NCBI GenBank assembly: GCA_036346275.1
Contig: CM070719.1
Location: 32,444,093-32,508,092 of the forward strand
Length of the DNA: 64,000 bases
Source of the DNA: Otatea glauca
Lineage: Eukaryota; Streptophyta; Magnoliopsida; Poales; Poaceae
Direction of reading: 5' to 3'
Shown here: in pieces, positions 33,398-45,486 of the stretch
Position numbering within the stretch: position 1 is the stretch's first letter
Layout: every line of letters begins with the position of its first letter
Program-made: the position numbers and the translations under genes
Notes under the pieces: model-generated
Told to the model about the DNA's origin: nothing
The model's input: the letters and a program-made list of their open reading frames with translations, nothing else
The model's database searches: none

Positions 33398-36351
33398 GTG
33401 CGAGATGGTCAATTGATGGTCAACAGCTTGAAGGCCGTCAGCTTAGAGGATATACCGGTGGTCAATGAATATCTGGATGTTTTTCCGGAGGATTTACCTG
33501 GGATGCCGCCGGATAGGGATATCGAGTTCGTTATAGAACGTGTACCAGGGACAGCTCCCATAGCTAAGAGAGCCTACCGGATGTCCACAGATGAGTTGGT
33601 AGAGATGAAGAAGCATATTGAAGAGCTGTTGGAAAAAGGGTTTATAAGACTTAGTTCATCGCCATGGGGAGCACCAGTCCTGTTCGTCAAGAAGAAGGAC
33701 GGGAGTTTTAGGATGTGTATAGACTATCGTGCACTCAATGATGTGACGATGAAGAATAAGTATCCGCTACCCAGGATTGATGACCTATTTGATCAGTTGA
33801 GAGGAGCAGGAGTCTTTTCCAAGATCGATCTCCGATCGGGGTATCATCAATTGAAGATCCGATCAGAGGATATATCGAAGACTGCAGTTTCATCGAGATA
33901 TGGGCATTACGAGTTCACAGTTATGTCCTTTGGATTGACGAATGCACTAGTATATTTCATGAACTTAATGAATAAGGTCTTTATGGAATACCTGGATAAG
34001 TTCGTGGTAGTGTTTATAGATGATATCCTCGTCTAATCCAAGACGAAGGAAGAGCACGCTGAACATTTAAGGCTAGTCCTTGAAAAGTTAAGGGAGCAAC
34101 AGTTGTTCGCTAAATTTAGCAAATGCGACTTCTGGAAGGATAAGGTTGAATTTCTTGGGCATATAATGACTGCTGAAGGAGTTGAAGTAGATCCAAGCAA
34201 AGTAGAAGCAGTATTGCATTGGGAGCCACCAAAGTTGGTAACCCAAATCCATAGTTTCCTTGGAATGGCAGGATATTACCGTTATTTCATTGAAGGATTC
34301 TTGACAATTGCAAGGCCCCTTACCCAATTGCTAAAGAAGGAAAAGAAATGCTTGTGGACATTAGAATGTGAAAAGAGTTTCCAGAAGTTGAAGAAGCAGT
34401 TGACGTCAGCACCGGTATTGATCTTACCTGATGTTCATCAAAGTTTTGATATCTATTGTGATGCACCGCGTCAAGGATTGGGGTGCATATTGATGCAAAA
34501 CAGAAAGGTAGTTGCATATGCATCGAGGCAATTGAGGCCACATGAGGAGAATTATCCGACCCATGATCTGGAATTGGCTGCTATAGTGCATGCACTGAAG
34601 TTATGGCGTCACTATCTCATTGAAAATAGATGTGAAGTGTATACAGATCACAAAAGTCTTAAGTATATCTTCACGCAAGCTGATTTAAATATGAGGCAAA
34701 GAAGATGGCTAGAGTTGATTAAAGACTACAATGTTGGAATCCATTACCATCCTGGTAAAGCCAACATTGTGGCTGATGCCTTGAATCGGAAGAGTCACAG
34801 TGTAAATACATTGTTGGAAACTTGGAATCAAGTCGGAGTGAGTTGAGTAAGGAGTTTTAGAAAATGAGGTTGGAAGTAGTACCAGAAGGATTTTTGGCAA
34901 CCTTGGAGGTAAAACCTACCCTGATGGATCAGATCAGAGAAGAACAAAAAGATGATGATTAGATCAAAAGAGTCGAGTCTAAGATGGATGAAGGCAAGGC
35001 AAAGGATTTCAAACTGGATGACCAAGGCACCATGTGGTTTAAAGGATGCATCTGTGTGCCGAACAAAAAGGAATTGAAGCAGTTAATCTTGGAGGAAGCT
35101 CATGACTCCAAGTATTCAATTCATCCAGGAAGTGCTAAAATGTATCAAGACCTGAAGGAAAGGTTTTGGTGGCCAAGCATGAAGCGGGAAGATGCAGAAT
35201 ATGTCGCATTATGTGACATATGTCAAAGAGTCAAAGCTATGCATCCAAGGCCAGCAGGACTATTGCAACCCCTAAAGATACCTGAATGGAAATGGGAAGA
35301 AATCGGTATGGATTTCATAACCGGTTTACCTAGAACCCAAGGAGGGTATGACTCCATATGGGTTATAGTGGATCGTTTAACTAAAGTTGCGCATTTCATA
35401 CCAGTAAAGACCACTTACTCAGGAGACCGGTTAGCAGAACTCTACATGGCAAGAATTGCTTGTCTGCACGGAGTACCGAAGAAACTAGTGTCTAACAGAG
35501 GTACTCAATTTACCTCAAGGTTTTGGGGTAAACTGCATGAGGCAATGGGGACTCATTTGAACTTGATCTGACATACCATCCGCATGGATGGTCAAGCGAG
35601 AGAGTTAACCAGATATTGGAAGATATGCTGAGAGCTTGCGCCTTAGCATATGCTACTACATGGGACAAGTGTTTTCCTTATGCTGAGTTCAGCTACAATA
35701 ACAGTTATCAAGCAAGTTTACAGATATCTCCATTTGAAGCTTTGTATGGTCGATCCTGTCGAACAGTTGAAGCTGGAATGAGGCGCGAACGACATGTTTT
35801 TGGTCTGATATACTTGAGCGCGTAAAAGCAGATCGCTATGATCAGAGAGAGATTGAAGATTGCTCAATCAAGGTAGAAGAGCTATGCCGACAATCGTCGC
35901 AGGGAATTGAGCTTTGAACCTGAAGATTTTGTGCACCTCAGAGTCACCCCTCTCAAAGGAGTCAGAAGATTCCATGCGAAAGGGAAGCTCGCACCCAGAT
36001 ATGTCGGACCATTCAAGATGTTGAGTCGCAGAGGTGAAGTCGCGTACCAATTGGAGTTGCCATAGTCATTGGCAGGGGTACATGATGTATTCCATGTGTC
36101 GCAATTGAAGAAATGCCTTCAGGTGCCAGAAGAACAAACCATTTTGGTAGCAATCGAGCTACAAGAAGATCTGACTTATAAAGAGCATCCGGTGTAGATT
36201 CTGGACACAATGGACAGAGAAACCAGGAACAAGTCAACACGCTTTTGCAGAGTTCAATGGAGCAACCATTCGGAAAATAAGGCGACTTGGGAACGAGAAG
36301 AAGATCTGATCAAGGAGTTTCCTGACCTATTCCGTAGTCAGCACTGAATCT
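33398..36351 (+). pseudogene. B pol: RT, RNase H, integrase, chromodomain (several lesions)
   Basis: RT is open at 33398-34036 (SFRMCIDYRALND, SKIDLRSGYHQ, VFIDDILV) and ends in a TAA right after the catalytic motif. RT thumb and RNase H follow at 34103-34846 (YRYFIEGF, GLGCILMQ, YTDHKSLKYIF). A frameshift near 34840 and a stop near 34960 precede the integrase zinc-binding and catalytic region at 34984-35571 (CDICQR, GMDFITGLP). A shift near 35570 damages the segment before the third catalytic residue. Further breaks lie near 35760 and 35820. The chromodomain remains readable to about 36345 (WSNHSENKATWERE). At least seven lesions make it non-functional and clearly older than C. Confidence 0.83.
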
Positions 36352-36368
36352 CGAGGTCAAGATTCTGT

Positions 36369-36381
36369 TAAGGGGGGAGGT
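36369..36381 (+). other. B polypurine tract
   Basis: The run aaggggggaggt sits immediately before the LTR start TGTAACACCC at 36383. Confidence 0.78.
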
Positions 36382-36382
36382 T

Positions 36383-39300
36383 TGTAACACCCTAGAATTT
36401 GATATATTTTATATTTTGGAGTTATTTTGTTTTTTTAGAATTTATGGAAATTTATTGGAATTTATTTAGATTTATTCAAATATGACCCTTCTTGAAGTCA
36501 ACTAAAATAAAGTAAAAGTATATGCCAAGTTTTATTGGAAATGTTGTATTTGAGTTCAGAATGTCTCAAAATATTTTTTAGAATTTTTCTGGAATTTTTC
36601 CGAGTATTTTGCTATTTATTTTGGCTTTGTTTATTTATATGATTTATTTTAACTCGACAATGTCTTTAAAAAATGTGATGAATAGTACTAGGCCGACCCA
36701 GCACTGTGCTTAGCCCGACCCAATTCGCCAAAACCCTAGAATCGCGCCGTCCGATCTTGATCTAACGGTTGCCGTTGCGCCTCGTCGCCCGCGCGCATGC
36801 GCCATCCGATCGAGTCCACGCAGACGCCCGTGATGGAGCCACATCCCTTCGCCCACGTAATCGCCGGAGTTAACGCCGCCTAGCGTTTCCGCTTGTTCTG
36901 CCACCTGTAGCGCGCACGTCGATGCTCCTTAAAGTGCCTCGGTTAGCGCAGTCGGCAAAGGACTTCGTGCTGCTCAATTTGACTCCTTTCACGCTCGCCG
37001 AGACCCCCTCTAGCGCCCGCCGTTGCTCACCGTAGTTGCTCCATTGCGCCGCTGTAGTATTTGCCTCGCCTCGGCGCCGTCCGAGCTTTTCCTCTATGCT
37101 CCGACCCTGTTTCGTGATCACCGAAGTGTGCCGCGTCGTTTTCCTCAGTTCTTCACGCCGGAGGACCACCGTAGCACCGCCGACAACCTCGTCTCCTTCA
37201 ACTCCGGCAGCCTGCTTCCTCATCGCCGCCGTCAACCTCACGAACCCTTGCCGACCATTCGATCTTCATCGCGCAGCATCGGTAAGTCCACGTTGCCCCT
37301 TCTCTGTTTACGCTTAGAGTAGTTCGTGACCATTGGATCTAGGATGGACGACGTGGATTAGATCTGGATGTTAAGTCTTTGATAGATCTTAGCCGTTAGA
37401 TCTGCAGTGGATGCTTGGGATAGTGCCACGTTGCTTCGTGCACAGTGAACCGCTCCGGTAACCTGCGCCGTTGGATTGGATCTGAACGGTGGAGGTTAGA
37501 TCGGGTTGCCCTAAGGATCCACGCCGTTTAGATTTGAACGTGCGGCGGTGAATGCGTCGTGCCCTCGCCGAATCGCGTGCGGACGCGTGTGCGCTTTGAC
37601 CAAGGCGCGACCAAATCTTGGCTGTTGGTTTCAAGCGGACCGCCGAGATTTCGCCGCGTGTCCTCGCGTGAGCCGAACCGTCGCTCGGTCCCTGTGAGTG
37701 CTGGCCGTTGGATGCGTGAACACCATCGGATGCGTGACGCGTGTGGGCGTGGAACGCGAGGTGTTGCTGAGTCTGCGCGGGAGCGGACCATTGGATCAGA
37801 GAGCTTCGTTCGATGGCCGACGCGTGTCACGTGGATTTCGAAGCGTCTCGGTGTAGCGCGTGTGATCTGGCCGTTGATCCTTGGACGGCCACGATTGTGC
37901 CACGTGGCTAAGATCTGATCGACGATTGGGTTTGATCGAGATGCTGACGCGTGTCCTTGCGCGAATCCCGAGGTGGCTGACGTCAGTGCTGACGTCAGTT
38001 GGTGGGCCATGTGCTCTGTTCGGTGGACCGCGTCCACGGTGGACCCAACCCGAGCCGTGGACGGGGTCCATGGACCGGCTGACGTGGCGGCACCAGGAGC
38101 TAACGTCATGCTGACGCAATAAATCAAGTTTTGAATAGAAAAATAAATAAATTTACTCGGGATTTTCTATTTTCTGATTTATATTTTAATTAAAACTTTG
38201 AAAGGCTATAACTTTTGCATTTAAACTCCGATTGAGGTGATTTCGGTTTCTAAAAATTTGTAAAATTGTGCTCTTTCTAATGGTGAATTGTATTTGAATT
38301 TTTGATATTGTCTAGCCTACTGTTTTGGTCATTTATTGCATATATTATTTTTACGCGTAGACGCAAATTTGCCGGAAGGTTTCGAGGAAGAGTTCGTCGC
38401 TCAAGACCAAGCTTTGGAACACGACCAACAACTATTTGAAGGCAAGTGATGCTTTGACCATTTTGATCCCAGTTTTTAAATGAATTTTATTTTTGAAATT
38501 ATGCATACTAAGTTAATTAAAAATGGATTTAAATTAGTTCGGGTATGTAGCTAATCAACCTATATTTTTATTACCACCATGAAATTATTATTGTATGCCC
38601 TGAAAACATTGTCAACCTAGGATTACTTGTACTCGTTGGATGTTAATATGATGCCAACACGGGAGGCTAGACCGTGAATAGATGCTTAGCCTTGCAACGA
38701 GTCATCAATGATCTTTCGAAAAATGCAACAATGTTGACTAATGACATATGGAATGTATTTGAAAATGGTGTGGTGATGCCACATGATGAGACTAAAGTAC
38801 GGAGACCTGTGTGGTTCTGTACTGATGCTGAGTTATTGTTGGCATGTGTTGCACAATAATCAACCGGGGGGGAAATGATTTAGACTGGGGCAATTGGAAG
38901 AAGGCTGTGTGCCAGGTGGGCCTGTGTGGCAATGGGTTGATGAGAGTTGTGAGGCTGTGTGCCACATTGGGCTGTGTGCCACTATTGAGTGATGGAAGTC
39001 TTGCCTTGGTCAGCTAAGGACTTCACCTTGCAAGTCTTTGAACTGAGTCACTCGTACAACCACATGTCTGGTATGGGACAGACCTAGTTGTTTAGGGTTC
39101 TGATATCTTTCCTCTGAAACCTCGGGGTGACAATACACGGGGGTGTATCGTGTGGGGGGCGCGCACGTGCAGCACGGCTTGGTGCCCATCCAACGGTGTT
39201 GGCCTGTCCTATACTTCGGCTCTGTGTAAGGGGAGTGATAGTGAAGGCAATACTGGAGAGGTTTATTGGTTAAGGTAAAGGTTCTTGAAAGGCTTTGTTG

Positions 39301-40075
39301 CGGGCAATCACTTGTGTGGTGAGCGGCTGTATCGTGTGGGTAAAGTGTACAACCTCTACAGAGTGTCAAATCTATTCGAATAGCCGTGTCCGCGATATTG
39401 GACATTTCTCGGGGATTACAGTCAAGGGTTAGATCTTCAAAAATAAAATGTGAGAAGGGTGGCTGTGTGCCAGTGTGAAAATGAATTATTAAGGCAGTGA
39501 GCCAAGTTTATGGAGAAAAACTGGTTAAATAACATAGTACTATTATTAACTGTTTCACCGCTTTTAATCTAAATAAATTATTAGTTTAAAAATGCTGCTT
39601 GATGCAAATGAACCAATTAAGCCAATTCTTTGGAATAAGGCTTGCATATAGTAATAACAATGCATTCTGTTCATTACTTGTTGAGTGCCTTGAGTACTCA
39701 CCCCTCCTTGCCTATCAACCCAACATCAGTGGAGGAGTCCACGCCAGCATGGGAGGAGGAGTACATCGAAGAGCCGAATAATTAGGGGCAAACCCAGTCG
39801 GTTGCCTGTAGCAAGTTGATGGGACTCCATGAAGTTTATTGCTTTTCGCTGTTATCCTTTTATTACTCTGATAATGTAAGCCCTATGTGGCTGATCTTAT
39901 GTAAGGAGACCATAAGGTCGTACAATTCAGTTTATATAAATGGTTGCACTATTTATTATGGTATCGTTGTGAATGTCTGTAATGTTCAACCCTGTAAAGA
40001 CTGTGTGTGCTAGCGTGATCCTGGACTAGCACAGAATACACAAAGGGTCCAGATTCTCATAATCGTGTCCCGACA
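36383..40075 (+). repeat. B 3' LTR (3693 bp)
   Basis: It begins TGTAACACCC and ends GTCCCGACA, followed by target duplication atatc. It is the full-length version of the fragment at 17166-18159. The shared block is at 39328-39385, a weaker gagt/actc hairpin lies near 39683, and the terminal stem-loop is at 40006-40033. Near 38905-38990 and 39463 the motif ggctgtgtgcca recurs. GC-rich 36700-38100 gives chance open frames on both strands. Confidence 0.9.
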
Positions 40076-40398
40076 ATATCTCATGTAAAATCGCTACGCA
40101 CGTCCATGATCGCGAGCACAACTATTCAAATAGTTTTACACTCTACAGAGGTTATACTATTTTACCCACAAGATATGATCAACTTATAATGCTCGCTCAC
40201 ACTCAACATAATTAAGTGCGGTTAAGAAGATCATAACAAGGACTTCACACTGCCTGATGTGGTTACTCCCCTCAAACCTAGGGCGTGACCCAGCCAGTGT
40301 ACCCCTAGAATGCATCCATGTAAATTAAGTATACATTGTTAATGACGAGCTCACCATTGTGAGAAAGAATGGAGTAACCTTCTAATCAGCAATGTACA

Positions 40399-41569
40399 CA
40401 CTACTACAGAAAAGGTCATCACAGACGGTTTTTCCAACCGTCTGTGATGTTATGGCACATCACAGACAGTTTCAAACTAAACTCATCTGTGATATGCAAA
40501 CATCACAAACGGTTTTTACTAACAACCGTCTGTGATAACAAACTATCACAGACGGTTTTTACTATGAACCGTCTGTGATGTTATTTTTGGAAACAAAAAA
40601 ATATCATCATGTACAAATGATATTTCGGTGATCCAGCTGCTCTGTGCTAGATCAGGCATAATGGAAGAGCTACTGGATGTGAGATATCCCATGTCCCTTC
40701 TCTGAAGAACTTGAAAACGCAAAATCGACGAAAAAAACTTCGAATGCCGTTTTGAGGCACTAAACGATGTTTTTTCGCTATCGACGTTTTTTCAGAGCCT
40801 TGCTTAGAATTTCTGATGTAGCCCCCTGACTTGGACTTATGGATTTTCAAAAGTTCGAGTGCAAAAGAGAAGAGAAGAGGGAAAGGAAGAGGAAGAGGAG
40901 AGGATGAGCTATGACATATTAATTGAACGATTCGAACACCACACTTACCTAACATATGGATGACGGTATGCTCTAGTTGTGACCGGAGTAGAGGAAGAGG
41001 TGAGGAGTGGAAATGAGATGAGATGAGAAGAGGAAGTGGAGAAGAAAATAGGAATATGAGAGGAATGAAAGAGAAGTGAGAAGAGAGAAGATAAGAGGGG
41101 AGCAGGAGAAGTGAGAAGAAAGTAGCAGGAGAAGAGCCGCGGGCTAGTATTTTAAAAGAAGTTGAAAACGAGACGAGCAGGAAGTTCAAATTTGGTGAGT
41201 GCGGGATAGTTGAAACATTATCACAGACGATTCTATTCATAAACCGTTAGTGATTTACATAGAATCCCAAACGGTTTTATTATAAAACCATCTGTGAGAT
41301 CTCACAGACGGTTTTATAATAAAATCGTCTGAGATAATACATGTTATCACAGACGGTTTTCGTTTAAAACCGTCTGTGATAGCATCACTGACGGATTGGT
41401 ACAAAACCGCTCGTGATATTCTTTATATATCCGACGGTTTATGAAAGTACCGTCATCTTTGATGTCCCGACGGTTGCACTATAGAATAAATGCGTGATGA
41501 TGTCATTGACGGTTGCACTATAGAACCGTCAGTGATGAGGTGTCTAATATATGCCTTTCTATAGTAGTG
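40399..41569. mobile_element. Non-autonomous CACTA element (1171 bp)
   Basis: The ends are CACTACTACAGAAAAGG and CTTTCTATAGTAGTG (inverted CACTACTATAGAAAG). The 3-bp target duplication aca lies at 40396-40398 and 41570-41572. Both subterminal regions consist of repeated inverted motifs (acagacggttttt ... aaccgtctgtga), typical CACTA transposase-binding repeats. The middle (40850-41160) is purine-rich. No transposase is encoded; a 197-residue minus-strand frame in the purine-rich part is low-complexity and not credited. Confidence 0.88.
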
Positions 41570-43950
41570 ACACCTGGTGTCTCATCGAGTCGAAGTAACC
41601 CTCAGCCCACACCCATTGGAGTACCCCTCCAATTCAACCATGTAGGGGAGCACAACTATATGACAAGTCATTGAACCATGTTCATCCTATACTAGAATAT
41701 GTGGTTGCACGAGTAGACCCACTTCAACAGCGCACAAGGTTAAGTCATTAAATAGCCTTGGTGAGACATCATCACCCCAAATGTGCTAATCGCACCCCCT
41801 TTATTGCATGATAACTTGATCGAGTGAAAACCATTTTGTTTAACCAAGACTAATGACATACCATACCATGGAACAAAAAATTTTACAACAGTAGCTACTC
41901 GCCACAATTCCATATCTCATTAAGTCAAGACTATCATATTTCATCATGTGTGATATAAGTCCATTGTACAACTAAGCATGTCTAAACATAGCTACATCCA
42001 CCCAATGTTAGTACTACAGTTATGTCCAACTATTAATGACACAACCTAGGGTGACAATGGATAAATGGCATTCAATAATCAAGGTGGCATAATAACAAGT
42101 AGGTATTAGCTACTCCCAAAAAATAACATTGATATAGAAGTAGCATGAAATTTGATATGAAACAAAATACTTTTGTAAACATAGGTTCAACATGATCAAG
42201 TTTACAACTTGCCTTACAAAACTTTATGGTTTTGTTCTCTTGATCTTTGGTTCCCCTTGTCTTCATTTCCATTTATCGATCCCAGAATCGTCAATGTCTA
42301 ACGAGAGAGAAAATACAAATACAAACAAAAATACAATTAAAATAAACTCCAAATTAAGAATGAATGGTACTAGAAGGTAGAGATTAATTTTAGATGAAGG
42401 AACTTCAATAGGTTCAATCTGAGATTGTACAAAGGACAACTAGCTGTTGGAAGAATGGTCATGAAAAAAATTATAGAAAACGAGAGAGAGAGAAAGGAGA
42501 ATATTACATAAAATATTCCCTCCAGTTTAAATTACTAAAAGGGGTAGAGGCTGACGTGTAGGCCCTCGGTTTATGGACCGAGTCCATGAAACAATGCTGG
42601 TCCATGGTATAGTAAACCTGACAGGTGGGCTCCACACATAAGTGACACGGTTCACCGAACCAATCTAGCTTTAGGGTTTTGGATCTTGCCATATGGTGAT
42701 GAGATAACAACACATCAGCAACATATGCTGACGTGGCGCTGAGGTGCAGGCGAGGTGGTGAACACGTGGACGGCCACGTCAGCACGATGGTGGCAGTTGG
42801 CTCCAACGATAGAAAGGACAGCGAAGGGATGGTACAAATATAGGCAAAGAGAACACAGTGAACACCGTGACACGGTCAGTTTTGGCCGACGGTGACTAGA
42901 GCAACCAATAGTGGCGTGGCGGAGCTCAAAGTGCCGACGACGAAGCAGCGGGTTCCTGAAGAAGGCCAGGCTAGCATAATGTACAACGCGAATGGGGTGA
43001 AGCTAGGGGTGTGAAAGATGATGGAAATTCACCGAAGATGGTGAAATTGAGTGACGAATCACTTGATCTCCTTGCTCATAGCTCCTCGGCATCAATTGAT
43101 GGAGGGGATTGTACAAGGATATGCTCAGGAACACACCGTGACATGGACGAATTCCATAGAGGCACAATGGAGCAGTGGGAACATGAGCTTCTTCCTTCAG
43201 CTCTTATGGCGGCGGAGGAGCGCGGCCAGAGGTGGAGAAGATAGTGGCAGCGACACACGGCAGGGTCCGAGGTGGTAGTGGCTAGGGCAACGTAGGTGGC
43301 ATGATGAGGAGCACATAGATAAATGATTCTCGGGGCTTTAAATAGCCTCGGAAGGCATGGGTGGCACAGAAGCAAAGGACGAGGTAGCGGTGACGCTATA
43401 GACTGGCATTTTTCACGCGATAGAGATGGGCCAGTAGGGATGATGGCCTACTAGGGTTAGGGTTCGAGGGGCGGGGCTAGGCCAGCGATGGTGGTTGGGT
43501 GGGCTCAAATGGATGGGGCAGAGGAAGTGGGCTGGAAGAGAGAGGGGAAGGCAGATGGGCCAGTATGAAGGAGAGATGGGCCAAGGAAAAGGCGGGTAGG
43601 CTGGTGGAACATGGGAAGATAAATGAGTTTGACGTGATTCGGCCACGGGATTTGAGAAAATGAAAAGTATTTTATAAATTTCAAAAAGGCTAGAAATTTA
43701 AACAAATACAAATTAACTCAAAAAACTACAAGCAAATACAAGAAAATTCCTTGTAGCACAAGGAACACAATTAATTCAAGAAAAATTCAAACAATTACTT
43801 GTTTATTTTAATTGATGTTTAGATTCTTTAGATTAAATCATTTTTCTTTGTAAATTCCCATTTAAGCTTTAATTATTTCGAGAATAATCCAAATAGTAAT
43901 TTTATTTTGAAAACTTCAATAACGTGCAAAAATTGTGGTGTTACAATAGT

Positions 43951-44006
43951 GCCTACGAACATGTTGATGAACATGGCCTATTAGGGTAGTCCTTCGTGGT
44001 GTGACC
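43951..44006. other. Short piece of the base MULE between two insertions
   Basis: About 56 bp of old MULE sequence lies between the right target duplication of the reverse solo LTR and the left duplication of the foldback element. Confidence 0.5.
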
Positions 44007-44016
44007 CATTGTCTTG

Positions 44017-45000
44017 GAATTTTTTTGTAAATAATATTATTTTAATTAAAATTTACAAAAATAATATGCCAAACTGAAAAATAGCAGATCTAGACACCTG
44101 TCGCCATTTCAATTGGCGACAGAGGCCCCTACTGGAGCCAGTTTTTAAAGAAAATCATAAATTTTTCATATGATCTCGGATGGAGATGAACTTTATATGA
44201 AAATTGTAACTCTTGACGAGATATACAACTTTGGTATACAAAATGTTTTCATTTAAATCCATTTAGATGGCCAAAAGGTGGATAGAAGGTTCGGATCTAA
44301 AATCAGATCTGAACATTCTACCCAGTTTTTGGTCATCTAAATGAATGCAAATGAAAAAAGTTTGTATATGAAAGTTGTATATCTCATCAAGAGCTACAAT
44401 TTTCATATAAAGTTCATCTCCATCCGAGATCATTTGAAAAAGTTATGATTTTCTTTAGAAACTGGCTGCAGTAGGGGTCTCTGTTGCTAATTGAAATGGC
44501 GATAGAGACCCTTTCTTCAGCCAGTTTCTAAAAAAAATCATAACTTTTTCATATGATCTTGGATAGATATGAACTTTATATAAAAATTGTAGCACTCGAC
44601 GAGATCTACAACTTTGGTATACAAACTTTTTTCATTTCAATCCATTTAGATGGCCAAAAACTAGTAGAATGTTCAGATCTGATTTTTAGATCTGAACCTT
44701 CTATCCCCTTTTTGGCCATCTAAATGGATTAAAATGAAAAAATTTGTATACCAAAGTTGTAGATCTCGTCAAGATCTACAATGTTCATATAAAGTTCATC
44801 TCCATCTGAGATCATATGAAAAAGTTATGATTTTCTTTAGAAACTGGCTGCAGTAGGGGTCTCTATCGCCAATTGAAATGGCGACAGAGAGCCTATCGCC
44901 ATTTCAAATGGCGACAGGTGTCTAGATATGCTATTTTTCATTTTGGCATATTATTTTTGTAAATTGTGATTAAAATAATATTATTTACGAAAAAAAATTC
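44017..45000. mobile_element. Foldback MULE-type MITE (984 bp)
   Basis: The element runs GAATTTTTTTGTAAATAAT ... ATTATTTACGAAAAAAAATTC, with long terminal inverted repeats, and is flanked by the 10-bp direct repeat cattgtcttg (44007-44016 and 45001-45010). A target duplication of about 9-10 bp fits a Mutator-like element. The interior consists of four alternating inverted arms of roughly 190-220 bp (motifs ggcgacagaggcc, catatgatctcgg, ccatttagatggcc), so the transcript could fold into long near-perfect hairpins. No protein is encoded. Confidence 0.85.
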
Positions 45001-45010
45001 CATTGTCTTG

Positions 45011-45350
45011 TGTATCCTGAATTTTCATGGTCTAGTATGTTCTCCACAATGGCTCACATCTATGTCATTGTGGATGTGCCTACACTATCATTGTTCACAA
45101 CTAATATGCTTCATGGTGTCATTCGATACCCATTTCACCTAGCCTGGCCAAAGGTGTCTATAATGTATGTCCAGGTTTTATGAGTTGAACTCAGAACTCC
45201 ACGTCCCAAACAGATGATGTGCGCTGATGTACTCAAAGATGTATTGCATCAAAGATTGATGGACAACATTGCACGCTGCATACACATGCGAACATGGCTT
45301 GTGCAGGAGCTTCGGCTTGTTGTCGGTGCATATCGCTACATCAAGAATGG
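45011..45350 (-). pseudogene. MULE transposase C-terminus (SWIM-type zinc finger)
   Basis: On the minus strand this reads DVAICTDNKPKLLHKPCSHVYAAC, in two parts AICTDNK and LHKPCSHVYAAC, then YIFEYIS and LFGTWSSEF. The C-x..PCSH pattern followed by Y..yS....W..EF is the SWIM zinc finger and tail found in MuDR-type transposases. It continues the gene fragment at 50862-53093, from which it is separated by the hAT-like insertion. Several stops follow. The DNA-binding SWIM finger was split close to its first cysteine. Confidence 0.7.
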
Positions 45351-45486
45351 CAGGGGTGCAATTAGTTTGGATAGTTTTCGATCGATTGACCGGACATGTT
45401 CGGCTCGAATTTGGATAATCATATCAGATAGTTGTCGGATTCGGCTTCGATTTCTGATATTTTGTTTCGGATCTAGATTCAAGAGG

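Larger units (their letters stand above)
17166..40075 (+). mobile_element. Chromovirus B (Tekay/Del-like), carrying nested chromovirus C and a hAT element
   Basis: The outer ends are TGTAACACCC at 17166 and GTCCCGACA ending at 40075, with exact target duplication atatc (17161-17165 and 40076-40080). The 5' LTR survives only as 17166-18159; at 18160 chromovirus C begins. B's own material resumes after 29366 with a leader ORF, gag, pol, polypurine tract and a full 3' LTR (36383-40075). The rest of B's 5' LTR and its primer-binding site are missing, replaced by C's second LTR and a C leader stub. The outer duplication shows that the whole block occupies one original insertion site. Confidence 0.85.
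16448..43945 (-). mobile_element. Reverse-oriented solo gypsy LTR, split by two later insertions
   Basis: The left end is TGTTAGAGCC at 16448 and the right end is GGTGTTACA at 43945; on the minus strand this is TGTAACACC...GGCTCTAACA. The exact target duplication atagt lies at 16443-16447 and 43946-43950. The LTR's own DNA is 16448-17165, 40081-40398 and 41573-43945, about 3.4 kb. It is interrupted by chromovirus B (17166-40075) and a CACTA element (40399-41569). The segment 40117-40180 carries the block shared with the other LTRs, in reverse. No internal region remains. It was inserted into the older MULE. Confidence 0.85.

Noticed and set aside
37528..38127. 199-residue minus-strand frame and partners
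   Set aside because: GC-rich section of B's 3' LTR; open in many frames, no homology recognised.
40647..41240. 197-residue minus-strand open frame in the CACTA element
   Set aside because: The Leu/Ser/Pro-rich product comes from a purine-rich low-complexity tract; there is no transposase motif and it lies inside a non-autonomous element.
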